Source: an uncultured Roseibium sp.
Lineage (GTDB): Bacteria; Pseudomonadota; Alphaproteobacteria; Rhizobiales; Stappiaceae
Assembly: GCF_963669205.1 (NCBI RefSeq)
Contig: NZ_OY769915.1
Span: 3,942,001 to 4,006,000, forward strand
DNA length: 64,000 bases
Reading direction: 5' to 3'
Part shown: in pieces, positions 44,826 through 54,052 of the stretch
How positions within the stretch are numbered: position 1 is the first letter of the stretch
Layout: each line of letters begins with the position of its first letter
Notes under the pieces: model-generated
Told to the model about the DNA's origin: nothing
The model's input: only the letters and a program-made list of their open reading frames with translations
Databases searched by the model: none
Program-made: the position numbers and the translations under genes

Positions 44826-45635
44826 CTATACTCGGCGCAGCGCCCGTTGACCCCTGAAATATTCCTTAATCCAGGGATCATCATTTTTCATCATATCTTC
44901 AAGTGTTCCGATAGCCAGAACCCGTTTATTCCCAAGAACTGCGATGCGATCGCAAATCGAATGCAGGCTGTCGAGATCATGTGTGACCATGTAGACGGTC
45001 AATCCGAGTGTTGAACTCAGGTTTTGAATCAGTGTGTCGAATGCCGCCGCACCGATCGGGTCCAATCCGGACGTTGGCTCGTCCAGAAACACCAAATCCG
45101 GGTCGAGTGCAAGCGCACGCGCCAGGCTTGCGCGTTTGACCATGCCGCCGGACAGTTCCGACGGCAATTTGTCGGCTGCATCCTGGGGCAGGCCGACAAG
45201 TTCCAGTTTCAAGGTTGCAAGCTCGTCCATGAGCTGTGGCGACAGCTTCAGATGCTCGCGCATCGGCACCTGTATATTCTGTTTCACGCTCAGCGACGAA
45301 AACAGGGCACCTTGCTGGAACAACACGCCCCAGCGCCGCTCAATGTTTATCCGGTCCTTGTCGCTCGCGGTCGAAAGATCGTGGCCGAACACCGAGATCA
45401 TCCCGGACCGCTTGGGCGTGAGGCCGAGTATCGTGCGCATCAGGACGGACTTTCCCATCCCCGAGCCACCGACGAAACCCAGGACTTCGCCCCGCCGCAC
45501 ATCGAGATCGAGGCTCTGTAAGACGATCTTCGACCCGAAACCGACGGTCACATCGCGAACGGACAGGACGAAGTCCGCGTCGTCGCCGGTCGATACCGTC
45601 TCGCTTCCGTTCTGTGCAGCCTCTGTGATGGTCAT
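44826..45635 (-). CDS. mlaF: ABC transporter ATPase (MlaF)
   Basis: About 269 residues. Walker A GGSGMGKSVLMRTILG, signature LSGGMVKRASLARALAL, Walker B PDLVFLDEPTSGLDPIGA, H-loop MVTHD. The GGMVKR form of the signature is typical of MlaF. ATG at 45635 chosen; a TTG at 45647 that overlaps the mlaE stop (TTGA) is the alternative. It powers the MlaE permease. Confidence 0.93.
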   Translation of the reverse strand: MTITEAAQNGSETVSTGDDADFVLSVRDVTVGFGSKIVLQSLDLDVRRGEVLGFVGGSGMGKSVLMRTILGLTPKRSGMISVFGHDLSTASDKDRINIERRWGVLFQQGALFSSLSVKQNIQVPMREHLKLSPQLMDELATLKLELVGLPQDAADKLPSELSGGMVKRASLARALALDPDLVFLDEPTSGLDPIGAAAFDTLIQNLSSTLGLTVYMVTHDLDSLHSICDRIAVLGNKRVLAIGTLEDMMKNDDPWIKEYFRGQRALRRV

Positions 45636-45643
45636 GCGGTCGA

Positions 45644-46792
45644 TCAAATCCCGATTGCTGCAAAAAACACGGCGAAAAATCCGTCAACGACAATCACGAG
45701 GAATATCGCCTTGACGACCGACAACGTGGTGTGCCGGCCGAGTGATTCCGAAGATCCCCCCACTTTCAGACCCTCAACACAGGCGATCAGGCCGACGATC
45801 AGCGCCATGAAGGGCGCCTTCACCAGACCGACGGCAAGCGTTTCATTCGTGATCGCCACCTGCAACTGGGTGAGGAAGGCAGCCGGAGGAATATCGAGAT
45901 AGACCCAGGTGACGAGGCCTGAGCCGAACAGGGCCGACATGTCCGCGATGAACGTGAGAATTGGCAAGGCGATCATGAGCGCCAGGATGCGCGGCAGAAC
46001 AAGAACTTCCGTCACGCTCAGACCGATAACATGCAGGGCGTCCACCTCCTCCTGCATTCGCATCGCCCCGAGTTCGGCGGTAAAGGCGGATCCGGACCGG
46101 CCGGCCACCATGATCGCCGTCAGGATGACCCCGATCTCGCGCAGAATGAGGATACCGGCTAGGTCGACGACATAGATATCGACGCCGAACTGCTTGAGGT
46201 AGAAGCCGCCCTGCTGGGAAATGATCGCGCCTATCAGAAAACTCATCAGGGCGACGATCGGCACCGCGCCGATGCAGCTTCGGTCGAACTGGACGGCGAT
46301 GGAGATGCTGCGCAGGCGCCGCGGGTTGATCACGACCGTCGTCAGGACGAGCCCGAGCGACCCGAGGATGTGCATCATCGCCAGGCCGTCTTTGTAGGCT
46401 TCGACCATCGTGCGGCCGGTCGCCTCGAGGAACCCGACGATGGTGAAACCGCCGCGGTCCGGCTTGTAGCTCGGCGGGTGATGCCGTTCGATCTCGTCGA
46501 AAAGCTGCTGTCGGACGGGCGTCACACCCGTGAGACCGACCTTCCGCCCCTCGAATTCAAGACGGCCGCGCGTCCGGTGGATGAGCCATGCGCCGCTGGT
46601 ATCGAGATGCTCGATCTTGGAAACGTCGATGCAGGTCAGCCGGTCCTTGGCAACGTCGAGCTGCTTCAGGCCGGATTCGGCATCGCCGATCGTGCTCACG
46701 GTCCAGTCTCCGGAGAGAGCCAGGAACTGGTGCTCGGGACCGTCGGCCTCCAGTTTCATCTCCGGATCAATCTTTTTTTCCAAGAATGCCAT
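45644..46792 (-). CDS. mlaE: MlaE-type permease with N-terminal STAS domain
   Basis: 382 residues. First 110 residues form a STAS-like domain (LSGDWTVSTIGDAESGL, IDVSKIEHLDTSGAWLIHRT), the job done by the separate MlaB in E. coli. The rest is a MlaE permease with about five membrane helices and the conserved LREIGVILTAIMVAGRSGSAFTAELGAMRMQEEVDAL block. First gene of the leftward lipid operon. The fusion of MlaB and MlaE is known in alphaproteobacteria. Confidence 0.92.
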   Translation of the reverse strand: MAFLEKKIDPEMKLEADGPEHQFLALSGDWTVSTIGDAESGLKQLDVAKDRLTCIDVSKIEHLDTSGAWLIHRTRGRLEFEGRKVGLTGVTPVRQQLFDEIERHHPPSYKPDRGGFTIVGFLEATGRTMVEAYKDGLAMMHILGSLGLVLTTVVINPRRLRSISIAVQFDRSCIGAVPIVALMSFLIGAIISQQGGFYLKQFGVDIYVVDLAGILILREIGVILTAIMVAGRSGSAFTAELGAMRMQEEVDALHVIGLSVTEVLVLPRILALMIALPILTFIADMSALFGSGLVTWVYLDIPPAAFLTQLQVAITNETLAVGLVKAPFMALIVGLIACVEGLKVGGSSESLGRHTTLSVVKAIFLVIVVDGFFAVFFAAIGI

Positions 46793-46884
46793 TCTGGATG
46801 GCTGCCCTCTTGCCGCTAGTTCGATATCCCCCGTATACCTGATGGAGAACTTTAACGTCCAGCAGCCACTTGAAAGCTTTGTCC

Positions 46885-47898
46885 ATGGAAATCGCTCATC
46901 CTTATCTTTTGTTTCTCGGGGATGTCCCTGACGCTCTGGCCGCCAAAACCGCCATTGGCATCGTGGATTGGCGGAAAGACTGGTGTCTCGGCCAGGTCAG
47001 GCTGCAAGGTTGCGCTGCCGATACCGGCCTTCCGGACATGAAAATTTCCGAAGGAGCGGACGCCGGTGCAAAGACGATGATCATCGGCGCGGTGAATGCC
47101 GGCGGCCGGCTGCCTGATCACTGGGTCGCTTCCGTGATCGAAGCGCTTGATTCGGGGCTGGATGTGGCTTCGGGGCTCCACGTGCGTCTTGGCGATATTC
47201 CGGCAATCCGCGAAGCCGCGGAACGCAATGGCCGTCAGCTTCACGACGTGCGCCACAATTCGATGACCTTCGCCACCGGCAAGGGCACGAAGAGGCAGGG
47301 AAAACGGATCCTCGCCGTCGGCACCGACTGCTCGGTCGGCAAGAAATACACGGCGCTCGCCATGGACCGCGCCATGAATGAGCGCGGCTACAGCAGCACA
47401 TTTTGCGCAACGGGCCAGACAGGTGTCTTCATCTCCGGCCGAGGCGTCTCCCTGGACGCGGTCGTCGCCGATTTCATCTCCGGTGCCGCGGAGTGGATCT
47501 CTCCCGAAACCGAGGCCGATCACTGGCAGATCGTCGAAGGCCAGGGCTCGTTGTTTCATCCCTCCTTCGCAGGCGTCACCCTTGGTCTCCTTCACGGGTC
47601 GCAGCCGGACGGTTTCATCGTCTGCCACGAACCGACCAGAACCAGGATGCGCGGCGTTGAAACGCCGCTTCCCAGCATCCAGCAGGTCATCGACATGACG
47701 ATTCAGTGCGGGTCGCTGACAAATCCCGATATCCGCTGCATCGGTATCGCGGTCAATACGGCTGCGCTCGATGAAGACGAAGCGCTGGCGTTTCTCGCGA
47801 AGGTGGGTGAAAAGCATGGCCTGCCGGCAACGGACCCTGTGCGTTTCGGTATGGACGCCATTGTCGACAAGGTGTCGGCAGAGTTCGGCGCACCATGA
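46885..47898 (+). CDS. dgcN: DUF1611 protein, DgcN (D-glutamate N-acetyltransferase type)
   Basis: 337 residues. P-loop-like block RILAVGTDCSVGKKYTALAM, FCATGQTGVFISGRGVSLDAVVADFISGAAEW and the QGSLFHPSFAGVTLGLLHGSQPD motif identify DUF1611. A member of this family, DgcN, was shown to acetylate D-glutamate in marine bacteria; its partner DgcA racemises the product. The adjacent gene encodes DgcA, which strengthens the call. ATG at 46885; TTG at 46870 is possible. Stop overlaps the dgcA start (ATGA). Confidence 0.85.
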   Translation: MEIAHPYLLFLGDVPDALAAKTAIGIVDWRKDWCLGQVRLQGCAADTGLPDMKISEGADAGAKTMIIGAVNAGGRLPDHWVASVIEALDSGLDVASGLHVRLGDIPAIREAAERNGRQLHDVRHNSMTFATGKGTKRQGKRILAVGTDCSVGKKYTALAMDRAMNERGYSSTFCATGQTGVFISGRGVSLDAVVADFISGAAEWISPETEADHWQIVEGQGSLFHPSFAGVTLGLLHGSQPDGFIVCHEPTRTRMRGVETPLPSIQQVIDMTIQCGSLTNPDIRCIGIAVNTAALDEDEALAFLAKVGEKHGLPATDPVRFGMDAIVDKVSAEFGAP

Positions 47899-48878
47899 AT
47901 CAGCTTGTCAGCATCGAGGCCGAGAGTTTTGAAATCGCTGGCGGTTTCAAGATCTCGCGCGAGACCCGAACCCATGCGAAGGTCGTTGTCGTCACGATTT
48001 CGGACGGGCCCTTGTCCGGCCGCGGCGAGTGTGTCCCCTATCCGCGCTATGGCGAATCCCTTGAGACGGTTCAAACGCAGATCGAGGAAGTCGCCCCGCT
48101 GCTGCAGTCCGGTCTGTCCCGAGTGGCCCTTCTGGAAGCGATGCCGGCAGGTGCTGCGCGAAATGCCGTTGACTGCGCCCTGTGGGACCTGGAAGCGAAA
48201 CGCTCCGGCAAGACGGCATCCGAGCTTGCGGGGCTGGGAACGCTCCACCCGGTGACGACGGCATTCACCATCAGCGTGGACGCGCCGGATGCGATGGCGC
48301 GCAAAACCGCTGCCGCGGCCCATCGCCCGCTCCTGAAAGTCAAGCTTGCCGGTCCCGGTGACGACGAACGCATTCGCGCGGTGCGCAGCGCCGCCCCCGC
48401 TGCGAAGCTCATTGTCGATGCCAACGAAGCCTGGGACGAAAGCTGTTTCGACACGAACATGGCAGCTTGCGCCGAGGTCGGTGTCGAACTCATCGAACAG
48501 CCCCTGCCCGCAAAATCCGATGACCTTTTGAGCTCCTTTCAATCTCCCATCACGATTTGCGCGGACGAAAGCCTGTCTCCGGGCAAGGGCCTGAACGGCC
48601 TCAGGGACAAGTATGGCGCGGTCAACATCAAGCTCGACAAGGCTGGCGGTCTGACCGAAGCGCTGCGTTTGCTCGACGCGGCGCGAAAGGCCGATTTCAA
48701 GGTAATGATCGGTTGCATGCTCGGAACGTCACTCGCGATGGCCCCCGCTGTGCTGATCGGTCAGAATGCGGATTATGTCGACCTCGACGGCCCCTTGCTG
48801 CTCTCGCAGGACCGCTCGCCCGGGCTGCGGTTCGACGACAGCACGCTGTATCCGCCGGACCCCGCGCTTTGGGGCTAA
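47895..48878 (+). CDS. dgcA: Enolase-superfamily epimerase, DgcA (N-acetyl-D-glutamate racemase type)
   Basis: 327 residues, muconate-lactonizing-enzyme subgroup. Visible residues: LLKVKLAG (KxK), LIVDANEAW (Asp ligand), ELIEQPLP (Glu ligand), CADESL (Asp ligand) and NIKLDKAGG (base Lys). Often annotated as dipeptide epimerase. Pairing with DgcN makes a D-glutamate catabolic pair likely: it turns N-acetyl-D-glutamate into the L form. The following MFS gene is convergent. Confidence 0.85.
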   Translation: MNQLVSIEAESFEIAGGFKISRETRTHAKVVVVTISDGPLSGRGECVPYPRYGESLETVQTQIEEVAPLLQSGLSRVALLEAMPAGAARNAVDCALWDLEAKRSGKTASELAGLGTLHPVTTAFTISVDAPDAMARKTAAAAHRPLLKVKLAGPGDDERIRAVRSAAPAAKLIVDANEAWDESCFDTNMAACAEVGVELIEQPLPAKSDDLLSSFQSPITICADESLSPGKGLNGLRDKYGAVNIKLDKAGGLTEALRLLDAARKADFKVMIGCMLGTSLAMAPAVLIGQNADYVDLDGPLLLSQDRSPGLRFDDSTLYPPDPALWG

Positions 48879-48889
48879 TGCGCCCGTCT

Positions 48890-50062
48890 TCAAATATCCG
48901 CGGAGCGCAGCTTGTGCCGGATCACCGGCGTCGCGACCACCAGTGCGATGCACCCGGCGCAGGCCGCGGCGGCCATCAGGTAAAACGGCATGTGCGGATC
49001 GATCTGGAACAGCGCGCCTGAAACCGCTAGTCCGGCCGCCGTCTGAATGCCGATCGATGCGGTCAGGAGCCCCTGTCCCGTACCGGACCAGCGCGGCGGC
49101 ACGACCTTAGCCAGGATCGCGACGGCACCGAGATGGGCCGCGCCGAAGGTCAGCCCGTGCAGGACCTGCAAAGCGCCCATGAAGATCAGTGAGTCCGCAA
49201 ACGGAAACAGGCCCCAGCGAAAGATCGCGGCCACGCCGGCAGCGAGCAGAAAGACAGGCGGATCGAATCGCAGCGACAGTTTTCCGGCAATCGTGAACAA
49301 TGCGATCTCGGCGATGACGCCGACGGCCCACAGCAGGCCGATCGTGAAATCGGGCACATCGATCGACCGCCAGTAAAGCGTGCCAAACCCGTAAAAGGCA
49401 GCATGCGTTGCCTGAAACAGGCCAAGAAGCGCGAGGACCGGCCAGAACCAGAGTTTCGCAAACGGGGCGGTGACGCCTCTGCCCTCGTCTTGCTCGTTGC
49501 CGGGGTCTTTCTCTTGCCGCGGCAAGGACAGAACCACGAAGCCGGTGGCCAGAGACGCGGCAGCCGTCAGCGTCACGATGAGCCATGCCGTACTCTCCGC
49601 TGCAAGCGCGCCACCGGCGAGATTGGCAAGAACGAAGCCGACCGATCCCCATAGACGCATCCGCGCATAATCGGCACCGGTGTTGCGCGCCGCATCAAGT
49701 GCATAGGCATCGCTCAGCGGCAGGATCGGCGCCTTGATCACCATGTAGCCGATCATCGCCGTCCCGGCGAGTACCAGCCCCCCGGGCAGGTAGAACAGGG
49801 AGATGAAGCACGCCCCGATGATCGAATAGATCAGGATGGAGAGCCGCCGCTGGTCCGTTCTGTCGGCAATGTTGGAAAGCAACGGGCTGGCGGCAATCCG
49901 GACGATCGTTCCGGCGCCCAGAATGAAACCGATCTCCGCGGCACTGACACCCCGAAATTCCAGGACCAGCGGGAAAAAGGGCAGAAAAAGTCCGAAGCCG
50001 AAGAAGTGGCATGCAAACAGGGCCGCAACCCTTGCGCTAACACTGTTGGACAAATCTGTCAT
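48890..50062 (-). CDS. MFS transporter, phenylpropionate-permease (HcaT)-like
   Basis: 390 residues, 12 predicted helices. N-terminal CHFFGFGLFLPFFPLVLEFRGVSAAEIGFILGAGTIVRI and central GATIVRI-type motifs resemble the MFS_1_like/HcaT group. Substrate unknown. Its 3' end is 11 bases from dgcA, on the opposite strand, so it is not in that operon. Confidence 0.87.
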   Translation of the reverse strand: MTDLSNSVSARVAALFACHFFGFGLFLPFFPLVLEFRGVSAAEIGFILGAGTIVRIAASPLLSNIADRTDQRRLSILIYSIIGACFISLFYLPGGLVLAGTAMIGYMVIKAPILPLSDAYALDAARNTGADYARMRLWGSVGFVLANLAGGALAAESTAWLIVTLTAAASLATGFVVLSLPRQEKDPGNEQDEGRGVTAPFAKLWFWPVLALLGLFQATHAAFYGFGTLYWRSIDVPDFTIGLLWAVGVIAEIALFTIAGKLSLRFDPPVFLLAAGVAAIFRWGLFPFADSLIFMGALQVLHGLTFGAAHLGAVAILAKVVPPRWSGTGQGLLTASIGIQTAAGLAVSGALFQIDPHMPFYLMAAAACAGCIALVVATPVIRHKLRSADI

Positions 50063-50192
50063 TTGACCTTTGAAACGGTCCGGAACCGTGACGGAATAAA
50101 GGGATGTTAACGAATTTCACCCTACGATCCGGGTGAAGTTGCCTCTGATACGGCAACACACGATCCTTAGGCAAGTTGAGAATCGCGTCCAT

Positions 50193-51446
50193 ATGAAAGC
50201 GGAAGCAACACAGCAAGAACCGGAGTTGATCGGCGAAGCCGAATATCACACTCTAGAGCAGACCCTGCTGGAATCCGATCGCGGGCGTCGGTTTCTGAAA
50301 GAATACCTCAATCGCCATAAAACGCCTGAGACAACGGAAATCCTCGGCGCGATCCAGCGGCTTGAAAAGGTCGTCACCCGCGAACGGACAGTTCCGGATC
50401 TCGACAAGATCCGCCTCGACATTGCCGAGATGCACGAGGCGATCGAGCGCACCAAGGCCGAAATCGCGAATATCAAGGCCGAGGGAGACGATGACAGCAA
50501 TCGCTTCGTCGATGCCTCCCATGAACTCGATGCGATCGTCACACAGACCGAAGGCGCGACCCAGTCTATTCTGGAAGCTGCTGAACAGATCCAGGAACAG
50601 GCGTGGGTCCTTCGTGAGAACGGTGCAGACGATGCCGCCTGCGACGAGATCGATGCCAAGGCGACGGAAATCTTCATGGCCTGCTCGTTCCAGGACCTCA
50701 CCGGTCAGCGGACGAACAAGGTCGTGCAGGTGCTCAGATACCTGGAGAGCCGGATCAATCTCATGATCGGCATCTGGGGCATCGAAGGTGTTGAAGCGGA
50801 AGACACGGCCGGGCCCGTCGACACGCGTCCGGATGCGCATCTGCTGAACGGTCCGCAGAGGTCCGGGCGGGGCGTCTGCCAGAACAGCGTTGATGAACTG
50901 ATGTCGGTCAGCGACGATGTCTTCAATGCGGCCCTGGAAGAGTCCGGAACGGATGCTGCCTCCGAGGCACCCGGACCGCAGGACGTTTCGGCAACCGCGA
51001 GCGAAGCCGACGTCGATGCCATCATGGCCGGCGGGGACGAGCCGATGGATGCCTCCGCGATCGACGACATGTTCGCGGCGGCGCCGGCAGAACCGGCCGA
51101 AGATGATGCGGCAGCAGAAGCCGAAGACGGGGAAATCGACCTGGACGCCACACTCGACGAGGCAGCGATCGAATTGCTGTTCGACACCGAAGTGGATGCC
51201 GGGGCGGACGAAGTCGGGGTTGAAGCAGAAGCAGAAGCCGAGGCTGAAGTCGAAATCGAGGCTGAAGCTGACGCCGAAGATGAGGCGGACATCATGGCCG
51301 AGGCCGAACTCGAAGGTGAGGCTGACCTCGAGGCCGATGCTGATGTTGCCTGGGAACTTGAAGACGAAGCTGCATCGGACGAGGAAATCACCGACGATCC
51401 GCTTCAGCAACTCTCCGAAGCAGAACGCCAGGCGCTCTTCAACTGA
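50193..51446 (+). CDS. CheZ-like phosphatase with acidic repeat tail
   Basis: 417 residues. Residues 1-190 are helical with the CheZ motif FMACSFQDLTGQRTNKVVQVLRYLE (QDLTGQ at 167-172), which places the catalytic Gln and Asp. From about 210 the chain is highly acidic, with alternating Glu-Ala (EAEAEAEVEIEAEADAEDEAD). CheZ removes phosphate from CheY. No other chemotaxis gene is near, so the target may be another response regulator. The ribosome site is weak; ATG at 50193 starts the conserved part. Confidence 0.75.
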   Translation: MKAEATQQEPELIGEAEYHTLEQTLLESDRGRRFLKEYLNRHKTPETTEILGAIQRLEKVVTRERTVPDLDKIRLDIAEMHEAIERTKAEIANIKAEGDDDSNRFVDASHELDAIVTQTEGATQSILEAAEQIQEQAWVLRENGADDAACDEIDAKATEIFMACSFQDLTGQRTNKVVQVLRYLESRINLMIGIWGIEGVEAEDTAGPVDTRPDAHLLNGPQRSGRGVCQNSVDELMSVSDDVFNAALEESGTDAASEAPGPQDVSATASEADVDAIMAGGDEPMDASAIDDMFAAAPAEPAEDDAAAEAEDGEIDLDATLDEAAIELLFDTEVDAGADEVGVEAEAEAEAEVEIEAEADAEDEADIMAEAELEGEADLEADADVAWELEDEAASDEEITDDPLQQLSEAERQALFN

Positions 51447-51471
51447 GCCTCAGGCCTCTTGAACCCTGATT

Positions 51472-51501
51472 GAAGACGCGGCCCTGAGCCGCGTTTTTTG
51501 T
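51472..51501 (+). terminator. Rho-independent terminator
   Basis: ACGCGGC / GCCGCGT stem with a five-base loop and six Ts, 28 bases after the CheZ-like gene. Confidence 0.88.
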
Positions 51502-51583
51502 TCTTACTGCGCGATTGTCCAGCGGAGCGGCAACGTCTTGTTTCACCATAGGTGGAGACGATCCGTCCGTTGCGGTCCTGCCC

Positions 51584-51853
51584 CCAGGGTACGGACTCAT
51601 AAATGAAGTCAATTTGGTTTGGATCGTTTTGACCAGCTGCGAGGAGCGAAAGCGCAGGAAATGTGGTTCATTTTCAAGTCTTTCGCGACGCGGCAGATGG
51701 CCCAAACCGCCAAATCCGAAGGACGGCAAAATGGCTTCACCTAGCAGCGTCACCGCGCTTGACCGGGCAAAAAGCCCGCTCTACGCACGCTTTCTAGCGA
51801 GATTTTGCCATTTCTGCCGCCAAATCGGCTTCATTTATGGGGCCGTAGCCTAG
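51584..51853 (-). mobile_element. CTAG-bounded miniature element, copy E
   Basis: 270 bases from CCAG (a changed CTAG) to CTAG. Ends ggtacggactcataaatgaa and its inverted partner. Same subfamily and orientation as copy D. It lies between the convergent CheZ-like and threonine dehydratase genes, and its right CTAG gives the TAG stop codon of the dehydratase gene. Confidence 0.87.
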
Positions 51854-52875
51854 AGCGACAAAGCCTGCGCCAGCATGTCCGGATCTATGTTCCCGCCGGT
51901 CAGCACCAGACCAACCGTTTTCCCCTGCAGCGGGAGCTTCCCCTGAAGGATCGCTGCAAGCGCGGCGGCACCGCCCGGTTCGACCACCAGCTTCAGTTCC
52001 CTGAAGGCAAAGGCGACGGCGTCGAGCACCTCCTCGTCCGTTACGGTCAGTCCTTCCGAGGCAAGCTGGCGCAGGATTGAAAAGCCGATTTCGCCGGGGG
52101 TCTCGGAAAGGAGCGCATCGCAGATGGAGCCGGACTTGCGCGTGTTCGAAAGCAGCGCTCCGGCTTCGAGCGAGCGCTTGTAGTCGTCGAACTCAGCCGG
52201 TTCCACCGTGTGAAAACGCGTGCCCGGCGACGTGTGTGCAAGCGCAAGTGCAATGCCGCTGGAAAGCCCGCCGCCGCCCGTACAGGCCAGGACATCGTCC
52301 AGACCGTGCCCCATGTCCGCGGCCTGCGCCGCCATTTCCAAACCGGCGGTTCCCTGCCCCGCGATCACCGCCGGATCGTTGAAGGGATGAACGAATGTCG
52401 CGCCGGTTTCCGCGCACAGGCCGGCGGCGATCCGGTCCCGGTCCTCTTTCTCACGGTCGTAGGTAACGACCTTCGCACCAAAGCCTCGCGTGCGCTCGAG
52501 CTTGATCCGGGGCGCATCGGCCGGCATCACGATCGTGGCATCAACCCCCAGAATAGCCGCGCTGGCGGCAACACCCTGGGCGTGATTTCCCGAAGAACAC
52601 GCAACCACGCCATTCGGGCGTTGCTCTTCCGGTATCAGGTTCAGGCAATTGAACGCCCCGCGGAACTTGAAGGACCCGCTGCGCTGCAGGCTTTCCGGCT
52701 TCACGAGCACGGTCGCGCCGGTGCGTTCATCGAGCGCGGGGTGGCGCAGCAGCGGCGTCTTCACCGCATACCCGGCAATGCGGCGTGCGGCAGCCTCCAC
52801 ATCTTCGAAAGTGACCGCTTTGCCGGAATAATCCCGCAGCACGTCACCACCCGTTTGAACAACAGCATCCGTCAT
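51850..52875 (-). CDS. Threonine/serine dehydratase (PLP, fold type II)
   Basis: 341 residues. PLP lysine in SLQRSGSFKFRGA, phosphate loop ACTGGGGLSSGIALA, and SSGNHAQGVAASAAILG are the classical landmarks of threonine dehydratase or serine racemase-like enzymes; no C-terminal ACT regulatory domain is present, so this is the short catabolic type (TdcB-like). AAGGTG lies 6 bases before the ATG. The stop codon comes from the CTAG of the miniature element. Confidence 0.9.
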   Translation of the reverse strand: MTDAVVQTGGDVLRDYSGKAVTFEDVEAAARRIAGYAVKTPLLRHPALDERTGATVLVKPESLQRSGSFKFRGAFNCLNLIPEEQRPNGVVACSSGNHAQGVAASAAILGVDATIVMPADAPRIKLERTRGFGAKVVTYDREKEDRDRIAAGLCAETGATFVHPFNDPAVIAGQGTAGLEMAAQAADMGHGLDDVLACTGGGGLSSGIALALAHTSPGTRFHTVEPAEFDDYKRSLEAGALLSNTRKSGSICDALLSETPGEIGFSILRQLASEGLTVTDEEVLDAVAFAFRELKLVVEPGGAAALAAILQGKLPLQGKTVGLVLTGGNIDPDMLAQALSL

Positions 52876-53002
52876 CGGTGTCACCTTTGAACACGTGGAG
52901 TTGTCCGATGACTTATCAGGTATTGGATGTAACTCAATATGCAGATTGCGTCGTTGGGGACGGATGCTCCCGTTTCCGCCCGCACGATGCAGGCCATGGC
53001 AC

Positions 53003-54052
53003 CTACTCGGCGGCCCTTGCGCGGCCTGCCAGTGTGTTGTGTATGTCGTGCGCAGCGATGCAATTGTCGAGAAACTGCTGTGCGCTGGCGGCCCAGGTGT
53101 AATTCAGGGCGATATTCCGGCAGTGGTCCCGGGGGATGTCCAGGGCAGCTTCGGCCGCCTCCTGCAGATTTTCCGACAGCACGCCTGCTCCCGTATCGCC
53201 GATGACGTCGATCGGCCCCATCACGGGATAGGCGGCCACGGGAACGCCGCAGGCCAGCGCTTCCAGCAGAACATTTCCGAACGTGTCGGTGAGCGACGGG
53301 AAAACGAACACGTCGCCTGCCGAGTAGTGACGGGCAAGATCCTCGCCGAGCTTCGCACCGGTAAAATGGCTGTCCGGATATTCACGCCGGAGAGCCTCCA
53401 GTTGCGGACCTCCCCCCACAACGACCTTCGATCCGGGAAGCTTCAGGTCGAGAAAGGCCTTGATGTTCTTCTCGACCGCGACCCGCCCGACATACATGAA
53501 GACAGGCCGTGGCAGTTCGTCCGGCAGAACGGAAACCTCGTAGGGCTTGAACAGGCCTTCGTCGACACCGCGCGACCAGCGCATCAGGTTCTTGAAACCG
53601 CGTGCGCGCAGATCGTTCTCCAGGGACCGCGTCGCCACCATGCATCCCGAGCCTGAATTGTGGAACCTGCGCAACCAGCTGTAGGACCACGACAGGGGCA
53701 CCGGCAGGCGCGCGGAGACATATTCGGGAAAGCGCGTGTGATAACTGGTTGTGAAGGGCTCGCCGGCTTTCCTGGCAACGCTTGCGGCCAGTATCCCGAG
53801 CGGCCCTTCTGTCGCGATATGAAGGTGTTCGCAGCCGAATTCCCGGATCATCCGGCGAACGATACCCCTGTGCGTGAGGGAGAGACGGATTTCGGGATAG
53901 GTCGGACAGGGCAATGTTGTGAAAGCCTGGGGCGTCAGGAATTCGACCCTGACACCCGTTGAAACGAGCGCTTCGGCTGTCCGCTCCAGCGATCTGACCA
54001 CACCGTTGATTTGGGGATGCCAAGCATCCGTCACGATCAGGATGGAACTCAT
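53003..54052 (-). CDS. agt: Lipid glycosyltransferase, Agt-like (GT4)
   Basis: 349 residues, GT-B fold. ILIVTDAWHPQINGVVRSLE at the start and VFVFPSLTDTFGNVLLEALACGVPVAAYPV (the EX7E-type donor motif) match the SQD2/MgtA-like branch that adds sugar to diacylglycerol. In marine alphaproteobacteria such a gene (Agt) follows plcP and makes glycolipids under phosphate shortage. Start overlaps the plcP stop (ATGA). Cytoplasmic, membrane-associated. Name by context and motif. Confidence 0.78.
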   Translation of the reverse strand: MSSILIVTDAWHPQINGVVRSLERTAEALVSTGVRVEFLTPQAFTTLPCPTYPEIRLSLTHRGIVRRMIREFGCEHLHIATEGPLGILAASVARKAGEPFTTSYHTRFPEYVSARLPVPLSWSYSWLRRFHNSGSGCMVATRSLENDLRARGFKNLMRWSRGVDEGLFKPYEVSVLPDELPRPVFMYVGRVAVEKNIKAFLDLKLPGSKVVVGGGPQLEALRREYPDSHFTGAKLGEDLARHYSAGDVFVFPSLTDTFGNVLLEALACGVPVAAYPVMGPIDVIGDTGAGVLSENLQEAAEAALDIPRDHCRNIALNYTWAASAQQFLDNCIAAHDIHNTLAGRARAAE

